The notes below the pieces were generated by a model. That model was given only the letters and a program-made list of their open reading frames with translations, did not search any database and had not been told where the DNA came from. This document shows, one piece after another, positions 16,846 to 25,047 of a stretch of DNA of 43,109 nt. The translations under genes and the position numbers were made by a program. This stretch comes from Nitrososphaerales archaeon (GTDB taxonomy: Archaea > Thermoproteota > Nitrososphaeria > Nitrososphaerales > CADDZS01), in the NCBI GenBank assembly GCA_030041295.1, contig JASHOD010000009.1, forward strand, positions 1 through 43,109, in the 5' to 3' direction. How positions within the stretch are numbered: position 1 is the stretch's first letter; every line of letters starts with the position of its first letter.

Positions 16846-17868
16846 GTGAAGGCGATGGTTGCCGTCTATGGTGCATACGGCCACACGGGTCGGTTCGTTG
16901 TGAATGAGCTGCACCGCCGAGGGATTCCCATAATCCTTTCGGGTCGAGACCAGGTCCAACTACAAATCGCGGGAAGTGTCGGGCGCCGGACCGAATTACG
17001 CCTCGCTTCTGTGGAGAGTCCTCGGGAAATTGACTTCGCCATCTCGGGCGCATCAGCGATAGTCAACTGTGCTGGCCCTTTCGTCGACACGGCGGCACCC
17101 CTAGTTGAAGCCGCCATCCGCGCCCGTATTCCATATGTGGACATCGCTGCAGAACAGCAGTCGGTGTTGAATGTTTTCGAGAAGTTCGCGGAGGCTGCGA
17201 GACGGGCCAAGATCATAGTGACGCCGGCGATGGGCTTCTACGGAGCCTTCGGTGATTTGCTCGCGACGGCTACAATGCATGAGTGGATAGAAGCTGATGG
17301 AATCTCAATCGCCGTGGCACTCGACGGGTGGAAACCGACTCGCGGGACACGCAAGACTGGTGAGCGCAACCCAGGAGCGCGGCTCGTCCTCACGAATGGA
17401 ACACTGAAGCGGATGGACCCGCCTCCCGGCTCACCCTGGACCTTTCCAGAGCCGTTCGGGAGTCAGCAGGTCGTCGGGCTCGCCCTTTCGGAGATGATTC
17501 TTATCTCGCACCATGTGCGAGTTCCAGAAGTTCGGATGTTCCTTAACCAGGCGCCAATGCGCGACCTACTGAATCCAGCTACTCCTGCGCCGGTGCCTTC
17601 TGACGAACTGGGGAGATCGTCTCAGGTCTTCGTCATGGACGTTGTCGTGAGGAGCGGTGATCGGCAACGAAGAACGGTGGCGCGCGGGCGAGACATCTAT
17701 GCCGTGACCGCTCCAATAGCGGTGGAAGCTGTCGAACGGATCGTCAACGGAAGGACGAAAGGCGTAGGCGTCTTGGCGGCAGGGGAGGTCTTCGATGCCA
17801 GCGGTTTCCTCGACTCCCTTCAGGCGAGCTATCCGGGACTGGACATCTTCGAGGCCTCCGTGGAGTAA
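16846..17868 (+). CDS. Saccharopine-dehydrogenase-like / trans-acting enoyl-reductase-like protein
   Basis: 340 residues, GTG start. The N-terminal Rossmann fold (VAVYGAYGHTGRFVVNELHR) binds NAD(P), followed by SGASAIVNCAGPFVDTAAPL and IPYVDIAAEQQ, the typical blocks of the saccharopine-dehydrogenase-like family that includes mycobacterial trans-acting enoyl reductases. A TPAMGFYGAFGDLLAT block follows. GC content is high and codon use is bacterial in style, like the peptidase gene, so import is likely. The substrate is unknown; a lipid or polyketide enoyl reductase is possible. A GC-rich tail continues to about 18200 and includes the broken FAD gene, so both may have arrived together. Confidence 0.82.
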   Translation: MKAMVAVYGAYGHTGRFVVNELHRRGIPIILSGRDQVQLQIAGSVGRRTELRLASVESPREIDFAISGASAIVNCAGPFVDTAAPLVEAAIRARIPYVDIAAEQQSVLNVFEKFAEAARRAKIIVTPAMGFYGAFGDLLATATMHEWIEADGISIAVALDGWKPTRGTRKTGERNPGARLVLTNGTLKRMDPPPGSPWTFPEPFGSQQVVGLALSEMILISHHVRVPEVRMFLNQAPMRDLLNPATPAPVPSDELGRSSQVFVMDVVVRSGDRQRRTVARGRDIYAVTAPIAVEAVERIVNGRTKGVGVLAAGEVFDASGFLDSLQASYPGLDIFEASVE

Positions 17869-18114
17869 ATCAGCGACTCGGCTTTCATCCAGCGCGTGAT
17901 TCGGCTTGCACGAAAGGGCATTGACTAACTTATCGCGTCCTGACGGGCGAGTGCTAAGCCTTGGCGGGTAGAGCAGGAGTCCAGGAAGCCAGTCAAACTG
18001 GGGAGCGTGGGGCGACGGGGAGAGGACTTCCCTCCGGCCATGATCAACGGCTGTCTGTCCTTGAACGATGAATACCTTTAACACGGTTTCCCAAGCTTCT
18101 GGTTGATCGAAAGC

Positions 18115-18250
18115 ATGGGTATGCGACGGGAGTTTGGCCAGGAGTCGTATGACATCATCGTCGTAGGAAGCGGGCTCGGGGCCTCACAGCGGCTGCATTA
18201 GTTAGGAATATGCATCTTGTTGAATGCTCTCGCCTAGCGCCGTTGAACGA
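18115..18250 (+). pseudogene. N-terminal remnant of an FAD-dependent oxidoreductase, frameshifted
   Basis: From ATG 18115 the frame reads MRREFGQESYDIIVVGSGLG and then hits a stop at 18199-18201. In the next frame the sequence continues GLTAAALVRNMHLVEC, exactly what follows the GxGxxG dinucleotide-binding motif in this family. One G lost from the G-run at about 18177-18182 explains the break. After about 18230 the similarity ends where the antisense VOC gene begins, so the gene is also truncated. Confidence 0.7.
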
Positions 18251-18644
18251 GTTGGATTGGATTGCCATCTGGGTCTGCCACCCAGGCAACACGAAGAAAG
18301 CCTAGAAAGTCGTGCGGCGGGCTCAGGGACGGCGCACCTTTGGCAGTCAGGCGAGTGTATGCGCTATCAGTATCGTCATTCCACAGGACGATTTCCATTG
18401 TATGTCCAGCTAAGTTTAGGCGCAGGCCGTGGTCAGACGCTGCTGCGTTAACGGATGCAATCCCAATCTTAATCTGGTCCAGCGTCAATTCTACATGATC
18501 CGGTTCGCCTTCCTTGGGTGTGCGGAAGGTCTCGCGGAAACCAATGTCTTCGTAGAACTTAACGAGTCTCATAACATCATGAGAGTAGATGTTAATCTGG
18601 GGATTTCGAAACACAGCCTGCATGCTCCGCCAATCCGTAGGCAA
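18234..18644 (-). CDS. VOC-family protein (glyoxalase/bleomycin-resistance-like)
   Basis: 136 residues. QINIYSHDVMRLVKFYEDIG begins the first VOC half, HVELTLDQIKIGI and HTMEIVLWNDDTDSAYTRL follow, and VAWVADPDGNPIQLVQ closes the second. The candidate ligand near the first His position is changed (NIYSHDV), and Glu residues in HVELT and TMEIVL remain. It is the second VOC protein of the window, only distantly like the one at 9934. It is an intact gene surrounded by broken ones (FAD oxidoreductase, methyltransferase). Substrate unknown. Confidence 0.85.
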   Translation of the reverse strand: MPTDWRSMQAVFRNPQINIYSHDVMRLVKFYEDIGFRETFRTPKEGEPDHVELTLDQIKIGIASVNAAASDHGLRLNLAGHTMEIVLWNDDTDSAYTRLTAKGAPSLSPPHDFLGFLRVAWVADPDGNPIQLVQRR

Positions 18645-18659
18645 ATCAGGACTTAATAG

Positions 18660-19126
18660 TTTGTATGCTTGCGCGCGCTATCCTGCTGGCGAAGAATCCA
18701 TCATCGAAAGGAAGCTTTGTCGCATTCACCCTTTTGGAACGAAACCCGGTTATCCCCCTTCTCGATTCTCGCGTTCATTTCGCATTTTGCCTTAGAGTAC
18801 TCCCACACTTTCCCCCAATAATCGAGACCCATCACTTTGGCATCGGGATACTTTTTCGCAACACGAATCGCGACTGGGCCGCTTCCACATCCTATGTCGA
18901 TCACTCGCCCATCGCCATTCCAATCCAAGTGTTCAACCAGCGAATCCCAAAGCTTCACCATGGCGTTGCCACCACGGGGAGAAAACAAGTACCTCTGATA
19001 TGCGAATAGAGCGAAAGCGGCAAAAACAATGATCGCGCCGATCAGTAGGTAAAGAAAGAGAAGCGAAGCGCAAACAAGACTATGGAGGCAGTGCTTAACA
19101 CGAAGTGAAGTTTCCAGGAGACCCAA
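18660..19126 (-). pseudogene. Class I SAM methyltransferase with membrane anchor, frameshifted and truncated
   Basis: From 19126 the frame gives two hydrophobic stretches (about residues 15-42), YQRYLFSPRGGNAMVKLWD, then motif I (VIDIGCGSGPVAIRVAKKYP) and GLDYWGKVWEYSK. It runs to FQKGECDKASFR and a stop at 18701. With one A removed the sequence becomes KGDATKLPFDDGFF, the canonical next motif, so a single extra base (GAATGCG for GATGCG, about 18722-18726) broke it. Beyond DDGFF similarity is lost, so the C-terminal half is missing. Confidence 0.7.
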
Positions 19127-19262
19127 TTATCATAGTCCGGTTTAGCTCCTTCCAATTCGCTCCCTATCACCTACCTTTCTGAGCTTATACTTTTGCGTTT
19201 GAAAGTTGATTACCATTCATCGCAGTTCTGTCGTAGCTACCTGAAAGTTTCGCAGCATCTAG
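19127..19262. other. Short intergenic gap between remnants
   Basis: No open frame or repeat seen; part of the decayed region. Confidence 0.3.
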
Positions 19263-19700
19263 TTAGTCCTTTGACAGCTCATGAATTATCTTGCCATCCC
19301 TCATCGAATACGCTCTGTCACATTGTGCAACTACGACATGATCATGAGTTACGACAACAAATGTTACCTCCTTTCCTTGCTTAATTTCTTGATGAGTTCG
19401 ATCAGAGATTCAGCTGACTTTCTAAATCACCAGTAGGCTCATCTCCCAGTATCAGAGGGGCGTTATTTGCGAGTGCCCTAGCAACAGCTACTCGTTGCTG
19501 CTCACCTCCGCTCATCTGTACAGGAAGGTGATCAACTCTTCCTTCTAACCCTACAATTTGTAGAAGAACATAGGCTCTTTCTTCTTGCTCTTGCTTTGGA
19601 ATCTTCGCGAAATTCATAGGTAGTTCCACGTTTTCAATAGCAGTGAGAGCTGACATCAAATTATAGAATTGGAAGATGAAGATTTGTCCTAACTAAACAA
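19263..19700 (-). pseudogene. Remnant of a MacB/LolD-type ABC ATPase
   Basis: On the minus strand the piece starts near GQIFIFQFYNLMSALTAIEN (Q-loop region) and continues through VDHLPVQMSGGEQQRVAVAR (signature) and ALANNAPLILGDEPTGDLES (Walker B). It is then broken by frame changes near 19400 but still shows GKEVTFVVVTHDHVVVAQCD and MRDGKIIHELSKD, ending at TAA 19263-19265. The Walker A half is missing. This class normally works with an FtsX-like permease, which is not present. Confidence 0.75.
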
Positions 19701-19914
19701 GGAATAGCACTTTTGGAGCGAGTGAAAGCACTGTTTCAAGAGAATAAACAGCCTCACGAGATTGAAAATTGGGACTTCGAAGCATATCGGTGACATTCCA
19801 ACTTTTCACACATTCCTTTTTGAGCTCTTAGATTCTTCAACAATATTTGGAATGCACCAACAATGACAAGCGTGTAAACAAGTTCAACACCGCGAGTACA
19901 TATCTCCCATAGTC
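19701..19914. other. Intergenic; possible membrane-segment remnant
   Basis: On the minus strand a short open stretch (about 19795-19913) reads ELVYTLVIVGAFQILLKNLR, a hydrophobic segment followed by basic residues. It could be debris of the transporter beside it. Nothing firm. Confidence 0.25.
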
Positions 19915-20769
19915 TTGAATAGGTCAGTCCTCCACGATTATATTGTGTCTGACTCCAACAAGGCTAACAAAATCATCCTGTCGGGAGCTCAACAAACCCT
20001 CCTGATCACTCTTTATGCTAAAGCTCTTGACAGCCGCTCCAAGCACTCCATTCTCCATGACAAGAAAGCGGACGAGATTGTTCGGTCAATAGACTTTGAA
20101 TTCGATCGAGCCCAAGGTTTCGGAAGTAAAAATATTCTGGTAGTAAGAGCGAAACAATTTGATGAATGGGTGAATGAATTCATTGGATCAAATCCGAATG
20201 CGATTGTCTTGAATCTTGGGTGCGGTCTAGACACAAGAGTAGCAAGGATAAAGCCTTCTCCAACTGTTGACTGGTTTGATCTTGATTTCCCAGAAGTTAT
20301 CGAGGAAAGAAGAAAGTTCTTTTCAGATGGAGACGGTTATCATATGATTGAATCATCAATGACTGAACCGGGCTGGATGGAGAGTATCCCAGAGAACAGA
20401 CCAATAATTGTGGTTGCAGACGGTGTCTTGGAGTATCTTACTGAAGACGAAGTTAGAATTCTCTTCAACCGAATAACAAACCATTTTCCCTCTGGGCAGG
20501 TCGCGTTTGATGTAATGAGCTCAGCCGCAATGAAGCGTGGAAAGAAGAGACTCAAGGATGCTATGCCCGGGGTTGAGCACAAATGGGCAGTTGATAATAT
20601 TCAGAACGTGGATGCGCTGGATCCTAAACTTAAGAGAATAGCTGTTTTCAGCATCTTTGAATTGAAATATGTCGTAAGGCTCCCGATGAAAGAACGCTTC
20701 ATCTATGGACTTGGGAATCTAGTTCCAAATTTCAAGAATATGATTCGTTTGCTTAGATACGAATTTTAG
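19915..20769 (+). CDS. Leucine carboxyl methyltransferase-family O-methyltransferase
   Basis: 284 residues, TTG start. SILHDKKADEIVRSIDFEFD, then VVRAKQFDEWVNEFI, VLNLGCGLDTRVARI (SAM-binding glycine loop), VDWFDLDFPEVIEERRKFF, and VADGVLEYLTEDEVRILFN are the classic blocks of the PPM/LCMT family, in which DLD-P binds the SAM ribose. Bacterial homologues methylate polyketide- or small-molecule carboxylates or hydroxyls. The gene lies near three other methyltransferase genes (one broken) and an SDR, which may be a small modification cluster, though on different strands. The start is uncertain because no ATG fits. Confidence 0.88.
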   Translation: MNRSVLHDYIVSDSNKANKIILSGAQQTLLITLYAKALDSRSKHSILHDKKADEIVRSIDFEFDRAQGFGSKNILVVRAKQFDEWVNEFIGSNPNAIVLNLGCGLDTRVARIKPSPTVDWFDLDFPEVIEERRKFFSDGDGYHMIESSMTEPGWMESIPENRPIIVVADGVLEYLTEDEVRILFNRITNHFPSGQVAFDVMSSAAMKRGKKRLKDAMPGVEHKWAVDNIQNVDALDPKLKRIAVFSIFELKYVVRLPMKERFIYGLGNLVPNFKNMIRLLRYEF

Positions 20770-20851
20770 CGCAAAATGCCTTTGTCTCTCTTTCCGCCAA
20801 TCTCTACTCTTAGCTTACACTTTCTTCGGCCGTCCAGCAATCCTGAACTGA

Positions 20852-21733
20852 ATGAAATTGTGTAACGCGAAAAGTGGAAAGAAAGCCGTACTAGTAACCG
20901 GCTGCTCTTCTGGAATAGGGAAAACCATCGCTGAACATCTCGCCGCACATGATTTCTTGGTTTTCGCAACAACGAGAAATGTTTCCGTTGCAAAGAAGAT
21001 TTATGATCCACACAACGAAAATTTGGTCCCGATATCGCCCCTAGACTTGACTCAGAGAGAAGAAATTTGGGCCGCGGTTGACAGAATAAAATCGAATCTT
21101 CAATCCAGAGGTTGCAATGGTCTTTTCGGAATTGTGAGTAACGCTGGAGGTGGTTCCATTGCTCCATTGGAATTGATGGACATGGACATCTTGGAACAGG
21201 AGCTGAAAACGCGAATACTCGGTCCAGCGATGCTAGCGCAGTCATTATTGCCCGAGATTAGGAGGGCTGGAGGACGATTGCTCTGGATAACGACTCCGAG
21301 TCTTGTGCCACTTCCTTACAAATCTTCAATACATGTTCCTGAATTCGCAACTCACGGCCTAGCCCGAACTTTCAGAATCAAATTGTCGCCTTGGAGAATT
21401 CCAAGCATCATGATTGCCTGCGGGGGAGTCAAGACTAGAGCAGTCACTCGCATGGATTTAGAGTTATCACAAAACTTGGAAGCTTGGTCGAAAGAACAGC
21501 TGGGGCGTTATGGAACAGCACTCAAAGCAGTCCTAGAGAGAGATTCAAAGATAGCTGCAAGTGGAATCAATCCTGAGAAGGTCGCAGAAACGGTTGAGAG
21601 AGCGCTGCGAAGCAAAAAACCCAAGCCAGTGTACAAGGTCGGAGTATCAAAACAGTTTGAAAATCTGAGCTCCCTTTCTGAAGAAAAGGTCGATGACCTT
21701 TTCATTTCTATGATGAGAGGTGACCGCCTCTGA
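20852..21733 (+). CDS. Short-chain dehydrogenase-like protein with altered active site
   Basis: 293 residues. The cofactor motif KAVLVTGCSSGIGKTIAEHL is intact, and GIVSNAGGGSIAPLE is the NAG-type second motif. The catalytic part is unusual. Aligning the block before HGLARTFRIKLSPW with the normal YxxxK-FALxGF region places Ile and Glu where Tyr and Lys should be (SSIHVPEFATHG), and Thr where Ser usually is (LLWITTPS). The fold should still bind NAD(P). It may be a non-catalytic or substrate-binding member. It is transcribed in the same direction as the upstream LCMT-type gene, 82 bases apart. Substrate unknown. Confidence 0.8.
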   Translation: MKLCNAKSGKKAVLVTGCSSGIGKTIAEHLAAHDFLVFATTRNVSVAKKIYDPHNENLVPISPLDLTQREEIWAAVDRIKSNLQSRGCNGLFGIVSNAGGGSIAPLELMDMDILEQELKTRILGPAMLAQSLLPEIRRAGGRLLWITTPSLVPLPYKSSIHVPEFATHGLARTFRIKLSPWRIPSIMIACGGVKTRAVTRMDLELSQNLEAWSKEQLGRYGTALKAVLERDSKIAASGINPEKVAETVERALRSKKPKPVYKVGVSKQFENLSSLSEEKVDDLFISMMRGDRL

Positions 21734-21953
21734 TTTTTCTAGTAAATATTAGAATTGCGAGACAAACTAGCATCAATCTTATCGCAAGCAAACAGTATCG
21801 CGGAGAGCGAGGAAGAGAAAAGATTCGTAAATCAATTAAAAAGGATGGTAATTTCGATGAATAGTCAATATCAGGCCCAGTTTCAACCGCTAGTTGGTTT
21901 CACCCCATGTGCGTAACTTGGATTAGGTTGCGAAGACTCAAAATAACTGCTCG

Positions 21954-22832
21954 ATGTTCGTGGAATTTGTAGCAAATCATAAGTCGCTTGCAGATGATGG
22001 TGATGCAGGGAAACACGCGGTTACATCGATGACTAGGACGACGAAGGATATCGGAAAATCAACACCTGATAATAAACAAGAGTACTGGGACCGACGGGAG
22101 TACTGGGACCGACGGGCAAAAGAGTGCTCTGCACACGCGATTGCTGCCGGATATCCGGAACAATTCATTGCCCTAATAAATCTGCGTCCTGAATGGACCA
22201 TCCTTGACATGGGATGCGGCGGAGGCATTCTCTCTTTGCCTCTGGCGCTTCGGGTACGTTCTGTCACTGCGGTGGATTTCTCTCCCAACATGCTTGAAAT
22301 CGTACAACGACGGTGTAGGGAAAGTGGAATAGACAATGTGAGGACACTCAACGCCAGTTGGAAAGACGATTGGAAGAGCGTTGGAATTGGAGTCCATGAC
22401 ATCGCAATAGCTTCTCGTTCTCTCGTCGGAGACGAGCCAAAGATGCTCATCAAGAAGCTTGATGCGGTAGCAAAGCATGCCGTTTACATTGCCACAGCGG
22501 TAGGTACCGGCCCATTTGACAAGCCGCTCTTTGAGTCATCTGGCAGGAAACTCAACCCAAATCACGATTACATTTTCTATTATGACCTTCTCTATGAAAT
22601 GGGCATTAGAGCAAATGTTGCGTTTTGTAAAGAGAATCATGAAAACTCGTGGTCAAGTATTGAAGAGGCTCTAGACGGTCATCGATGGATGTTCCACGAT
22701 ATGACAGTAGTGGAAGAGGATCGTGTCCGTGCATATCTAAGAGAGAATCTCAAAAAGACTGGAAGCCGCTTTGTTTTGTCGTACAGACGGATCTACTACT
22801 GGGCTGTCATGTGGTGGACCAAGGATCAATGA
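21954..22832 (+). CDS. Class I SAM-dependent methyltransferase
   Basis: 292 residues from ATG 21954; later ATGs (22029) before TRTTKDIGKS are also possible. Motif I is WTILDMGCGGGILSLPLALR, motif II region VTAVDFSPNMLEIVQRRC, then DIAIASRSLVGDEPKMLIKK in the place of motif IV. The C-terminal 120 residues carry many aromatics (YYDLLYEMGI, HRWMFHDMTV). An exact 18-base tandem duplication gives EYWDRREYWDRR just before the core. It resembles UbiE/archaeal small-molecule methyltransferases, but the substrate cannot be told. It sits in a run of methyltransferase genes. Confidence 0.82.
   Translation: MFVEFVANHKSLADDGDAGKHAVTSMTRTTKDIGKSTPDNKQEYWDRREYWDRRAKECSAHAIAAGYPEQFIALINLRPEWTILDMGCGGGILSLPLALRVRSVTAVDFSPNMLEIVQRRCRESGIDNVRTLNASWKDDWKSVGIGVHDIAIASRSLVGDEPKMLIKKLDAVAKHAVYIATAVGTGPFDKPLFESSGRKLNPNHDYIFYYDLLYEMGIRANVAFCKENHENSWSSIEEALDGHRWMFHDMTVVEEDRVRAYLRENLKKTGSRFVLSYRRIYYWAVMWWTKDQ
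22080..22115 (+). repeat. Exact 18-base in-frame tandem duplication
   Basis: GAGTACTGGGACCGACGG occurs twice without a gap (22080-22097, 22098-22115), encoding EYWDRR twice. The absence of any difference between copies points to a recent slip event inside the methyltransferase gene. Confidence 0.95.
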
Positions 22833-22979
22833 AACATGGTGCATGCACTCTTTTCTTCCATGATCCCTCAACCTGTGGTCGCTAACGACGCCCCGGTGCT
22901 GCTCGGAAAATCGGCAATGTAGAACCGTCTAAAACCAGCACGAGCGAAACGTGCGTGTAAACCCTATTTTTGCACTCAG
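22833..22979. other. Intergenic sequence before a transposase remnant
   Basis: No gene seen. Part of the gap may belong to the decayed insertion sequence that follows. Confidence 0.3.
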
Positions 22980-23121
22980 ATAGGAATACACCAAGCACTT
23001 GAAGGAATGACACCCGCACAAAGAACGGGAATAATTCAACGAAGGGAATAATTGGATAGAGCTTCTAAGCGAGACCTTAAAGGAATCGAAATAGGGAAGC
23101 TCGTACAACTTGTCGGAAAAT
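22980..23121 (+). pseudogene. C-terminal remnant of a DDE transposase (IS6/IS240-like)
   Basis: In one frame the sequence reads IGIHQALEGMTPAQRTGIIQ and stops at 23049. This matches the last conserved block of DDE/IS6-type transposases (N-x-x-RPHQAL-GMTPAE-AGI), with the RPH part degraded. After a shift, KGIEIGKLVQLVGK follows up to a stop near 23121, like the short tails of the same family. No catalytic D-D-E region or terminal inverted repeats remain. Confidence 0.6.
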
Positions 23122-23238
23122 GAATCAATCTACCTTTTGTTCGCAGGTTTCGCAGTAGTAGTCACGTGTCTTGAGGAATTCCAGTCGGAAGATAGCACCG
23201 ACTGGATGCTATCCTGAATACCGTAAAAACCGACGTAC

Positions 23239-23469
23239 CTAGTCTTTGCTTATCATTACTTCGGTAGCCTTTATGACAGCTGCTACCTCGTCTCCAACCT
23301 TGAGTTCGAGCTCATCGATCGCTTCCATGGTGATCACCGAGTAAACGCGTTCTCCTGATCCGGCAAGCTTAAGCTCAACTCCTGCAACGACGTTCCCCCT
23401 CTCGATTTTAGTCACCGTTCCCTTCAGACGATTCCTAGCACTCAGGCTTCTTCTTAGTTTAACAGGCAT
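23239..23469 (-). CDS. Mop-like TOBE molybdate/tungstate-binding protein, copy 2
   Basis: 76 residues, same length as the copy at 1611-1841, with identical ends (MPVKLRRSLSARNRLKGTVT and KATEVMISKD) and some fifteen substitutions between. TKIERGNVVAGVELKLAGSG and VITMEAIDELELKVGDEVAA keep the Mop core. Having two near-identical but separately placed copies suggests duplication with retention, perhaps for different oxyanions or conditions. The leader AAGTGTCGATAT and a TATA-like GGTTTAATT at the usual distance are conserved. A broken transposase lies just beyond its 3' side. Confidence 0.88.
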   Translation of the reverse strand: MPVKLRRSLSARNRLKGTVTKIERGNVVAGVELKLAGSGERVYSVITMEAIDELELKVGDEVAAVIKATEVMISKD

Positions 23470-23472
23470 TGA

Positions 23473-23508
23473 ATATCGACACTTAGGCGTCGAGCTTCAT
23501 AATTAAAC
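23473..23508 (-). promoter_or_regulatory. Promoter and conserved leader of TOBE copy 2
   Basis: On the minus strand GGTTTAATT (about 23500-23508) lies about 38 bases before the ATG. The leader AAGTGTCGATAT (23473-23484) is identical to the one in front of TOBE copy 1 and ends three bases before the start. Sequence between TATA and leader differs between the copies. Confidence 0.6.
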
Positions 23509-23556
23509 CAATCGGGATGGAGAACACTCTTGTTTCATAGAATGTCCAAGTTAGCC

Positions 23557-24453
23557 TTATTTTCGAGCTGCTGCACAGTTAATTACAGCAGTAAAGTTAA
23601 CGCTTTGGCCATCATAGAATTTTGTTATCGCTGATAGGATTTCTTGAGTGGCTTTTCGCTTTCTCTCCTTGTCGAGTGCGTCGAATAACTTTGAGAAAGG
23701 ACCACTGATTTCTCTAAAACTTCTGAACTGCTCTCTTGGAGTACCGTCCCAGATCCAAGGTATATCTCTGTACTCTTCATTTATCTCTCGAAAGAATGCC
23801 CCTTTGAGAATCGCGGCAAGAGAACCGTGCTCGGAGTATTGAAGAACGCTTTGGGAAGCACTGTTTGATCCGACAGCGTTCAGATACTTCCTAAGGATCG
23901 CAGTGGTCGCAGTAAAACGAGGATTCTTCGCTTCCGGCCCCCACGAAACAAGCGAGACAAGACGATCTTTCTTCAAAACTCTGTTAATTTCTGACATCGC
24001 TTTTTGTGGATCTGAAAAGAACATTACTCCAAATCGACACGTTACGGCGTCGAAGGATTCATCCGGAAAATCGAGAGTCTCTGCATTTGAGACTTTAAAC
24101 TCTATGTTAGAGAGTCCCTTCTCGCGTGCATTTTTTTCCGCAATCTGAAGCATTTCGGGAACAATGTCTGTCGCAACCACGTGACCCTTAGGACCGACGT
24201 GAGTTGCAATTGAAAGGGAGGGCTCACCGCTCCCGCAGGCGAGGTCAAGAATATTCATGTCCTGTTTTATTTGCGACAATTCTAAAATTGCATTCGTTGC
24301 TCCAATGCTTTGTTTTGAAAATTTCGAGTACCATTTTTCCCAGCCACGAGCCATTCTCTCCCAATCTTTCTGGCTCGCGCCTGATGCCGAAATGTCGCGG
24401 CTCGAATCTTTGTTTCGCCGCTGTTTAATTTTAAGGGCGCTTAGAGATTCCAT
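23557..24453 (-). CDS. Class I SAM-dependent methyltransferase (UbiE-like)
   Basis: 298 residues. After a basic N-terminus, DWERMARGWEKWYSKFSKQS leads to motif I (MNILDLACGSGEPSLSIATH), post I (VVATDIVPEMLQIAEKNARE), NAETLDFPDESFDAVTCRFG (motif IV) and MSEINRVLKKDRLVSLVSWG (motifs V-VI). This is the full order of the UbiE/COQ5-like family that methylates quinone, lipid or small-molecule substrates. The C-terminal 100 residues are less conserved. The gene is convergent with none and divergent from the small membrane protein at 24658. The substrate is open; several methyltransferases nearby suggest a shared pathway, but no biosynthetic core enzyme is visible. Confidence 0.87.
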   Translation of the reverse strand: MESLSALKIKQRRNKDSSRDISASGASQKDWERMARGWEKWYSKFSKQSIGATNAILELSQIKQDMNILDLACGSGEPSLSIATHVGPKGHVVATDIVPEMLQIAEKNAREKGLSNIEFKVSNAETLDFPDESFDAVTCRFGVMFFSDPQKAMSEINRVLKKDRLVSLVSWGPEAKNPRFTATTAILRKYLNAVGSNSASQSVLQYSEHGSLAAILKGAFFREINEEYRDIPWIWDGTPREQFRSFREISGPFSKLFDALDKERKRKATQEILSAITKFYDGQSVNFTAVINCAAARK

Positions 24454-24657
24454 TTGTTTCAGACATGCACTTGGCTCGAAAAAGACCTAGCCACGATATT
24501 TAAGCAGCGTGCAAGCAAGGAAAGTTGCATTTTGGAGCTCATATCCCATCATTGCAGGAATTGTGAGATATCTGAGCAGTACTTCTAATCCAGTGTCCTA
24601 ATCAGTAGTGCCTTTTCACAAGTCTCAATATTCTTCGCGGGCTTTTCATCCAATGTC

Positions 24658-25047
24658 TTGAATTCGCCTTTTACATACAGAACGATAATTACGAAATCTA
24701 CGAATTTTCTAGGGCGCTATGAAGTCAGCATATCCATGCTTCTTGGCTTCTTTGCGCTGTTTAACTTGACCGATTTGCTTTCGACTTCTATCGCGTTGAG
24801 AATTGGTTTGGAGGAAGCAAATTTGATGCTTCTCGGGGTCGCTTCGGCACTCGGAGTGAACGTAATAGTGATCATGGCAGCCTTGAAGGCCGTTTTCATT
24901 TTTGCAATGATCGTTTTTGGATTGATTGGAATCAGGTCCAAAAACGAGAAAGTGAGAAACATGGTATTCTATTTCATCCTTGGTTTCATCCTTCTTTTCA
25001 TCTACGTATCTTTGAATAACATTGCATTAATCATGCGCTCTTCCTAA
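24658..25047 (+). CDS. DUF5658-like small membrane protein
   Basis: 129 residues, TTG start, with three to four hydrophobic helices (about 23-45, 56-70, 72-92, 98-121). The segment FNLTDLLSTSIALRIGLEEA, followed by NLML, carries the N-x-x-D-x-x-x-T and G-x-x-E-x-N pattern of DUF5658-type proteins. Function unknown. The later ATG at 24733 would remove the first helix boundary, so the TTG start seems better. The last gene before a long stretch without genes. Confidence 0.7.
   Translation: MNSPFTYRTIITKSTNFLGRYEVSISMLLGFFALFNLTDLLSTSIALRIGLEEANLMLLGVASALGVNVIVIMAALKAVFIFAMIVFGLIGIRSKNEKVRNMVFYFILGFILLFIYVSLNNIALIMRSS

Noticed and set aside
17566-18084. 172-codon minus-strand frame
   Set aside because: Antisense to the end of the enoyl-reductase-like gene in GC-rich DNA, with no domain.
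20966-20995. GCAAC and GTTGC halves inside the SDR gene
   Set aside because: Spacing is about 16 bases, not 8, and it lies within coding sequence away from a promoter.
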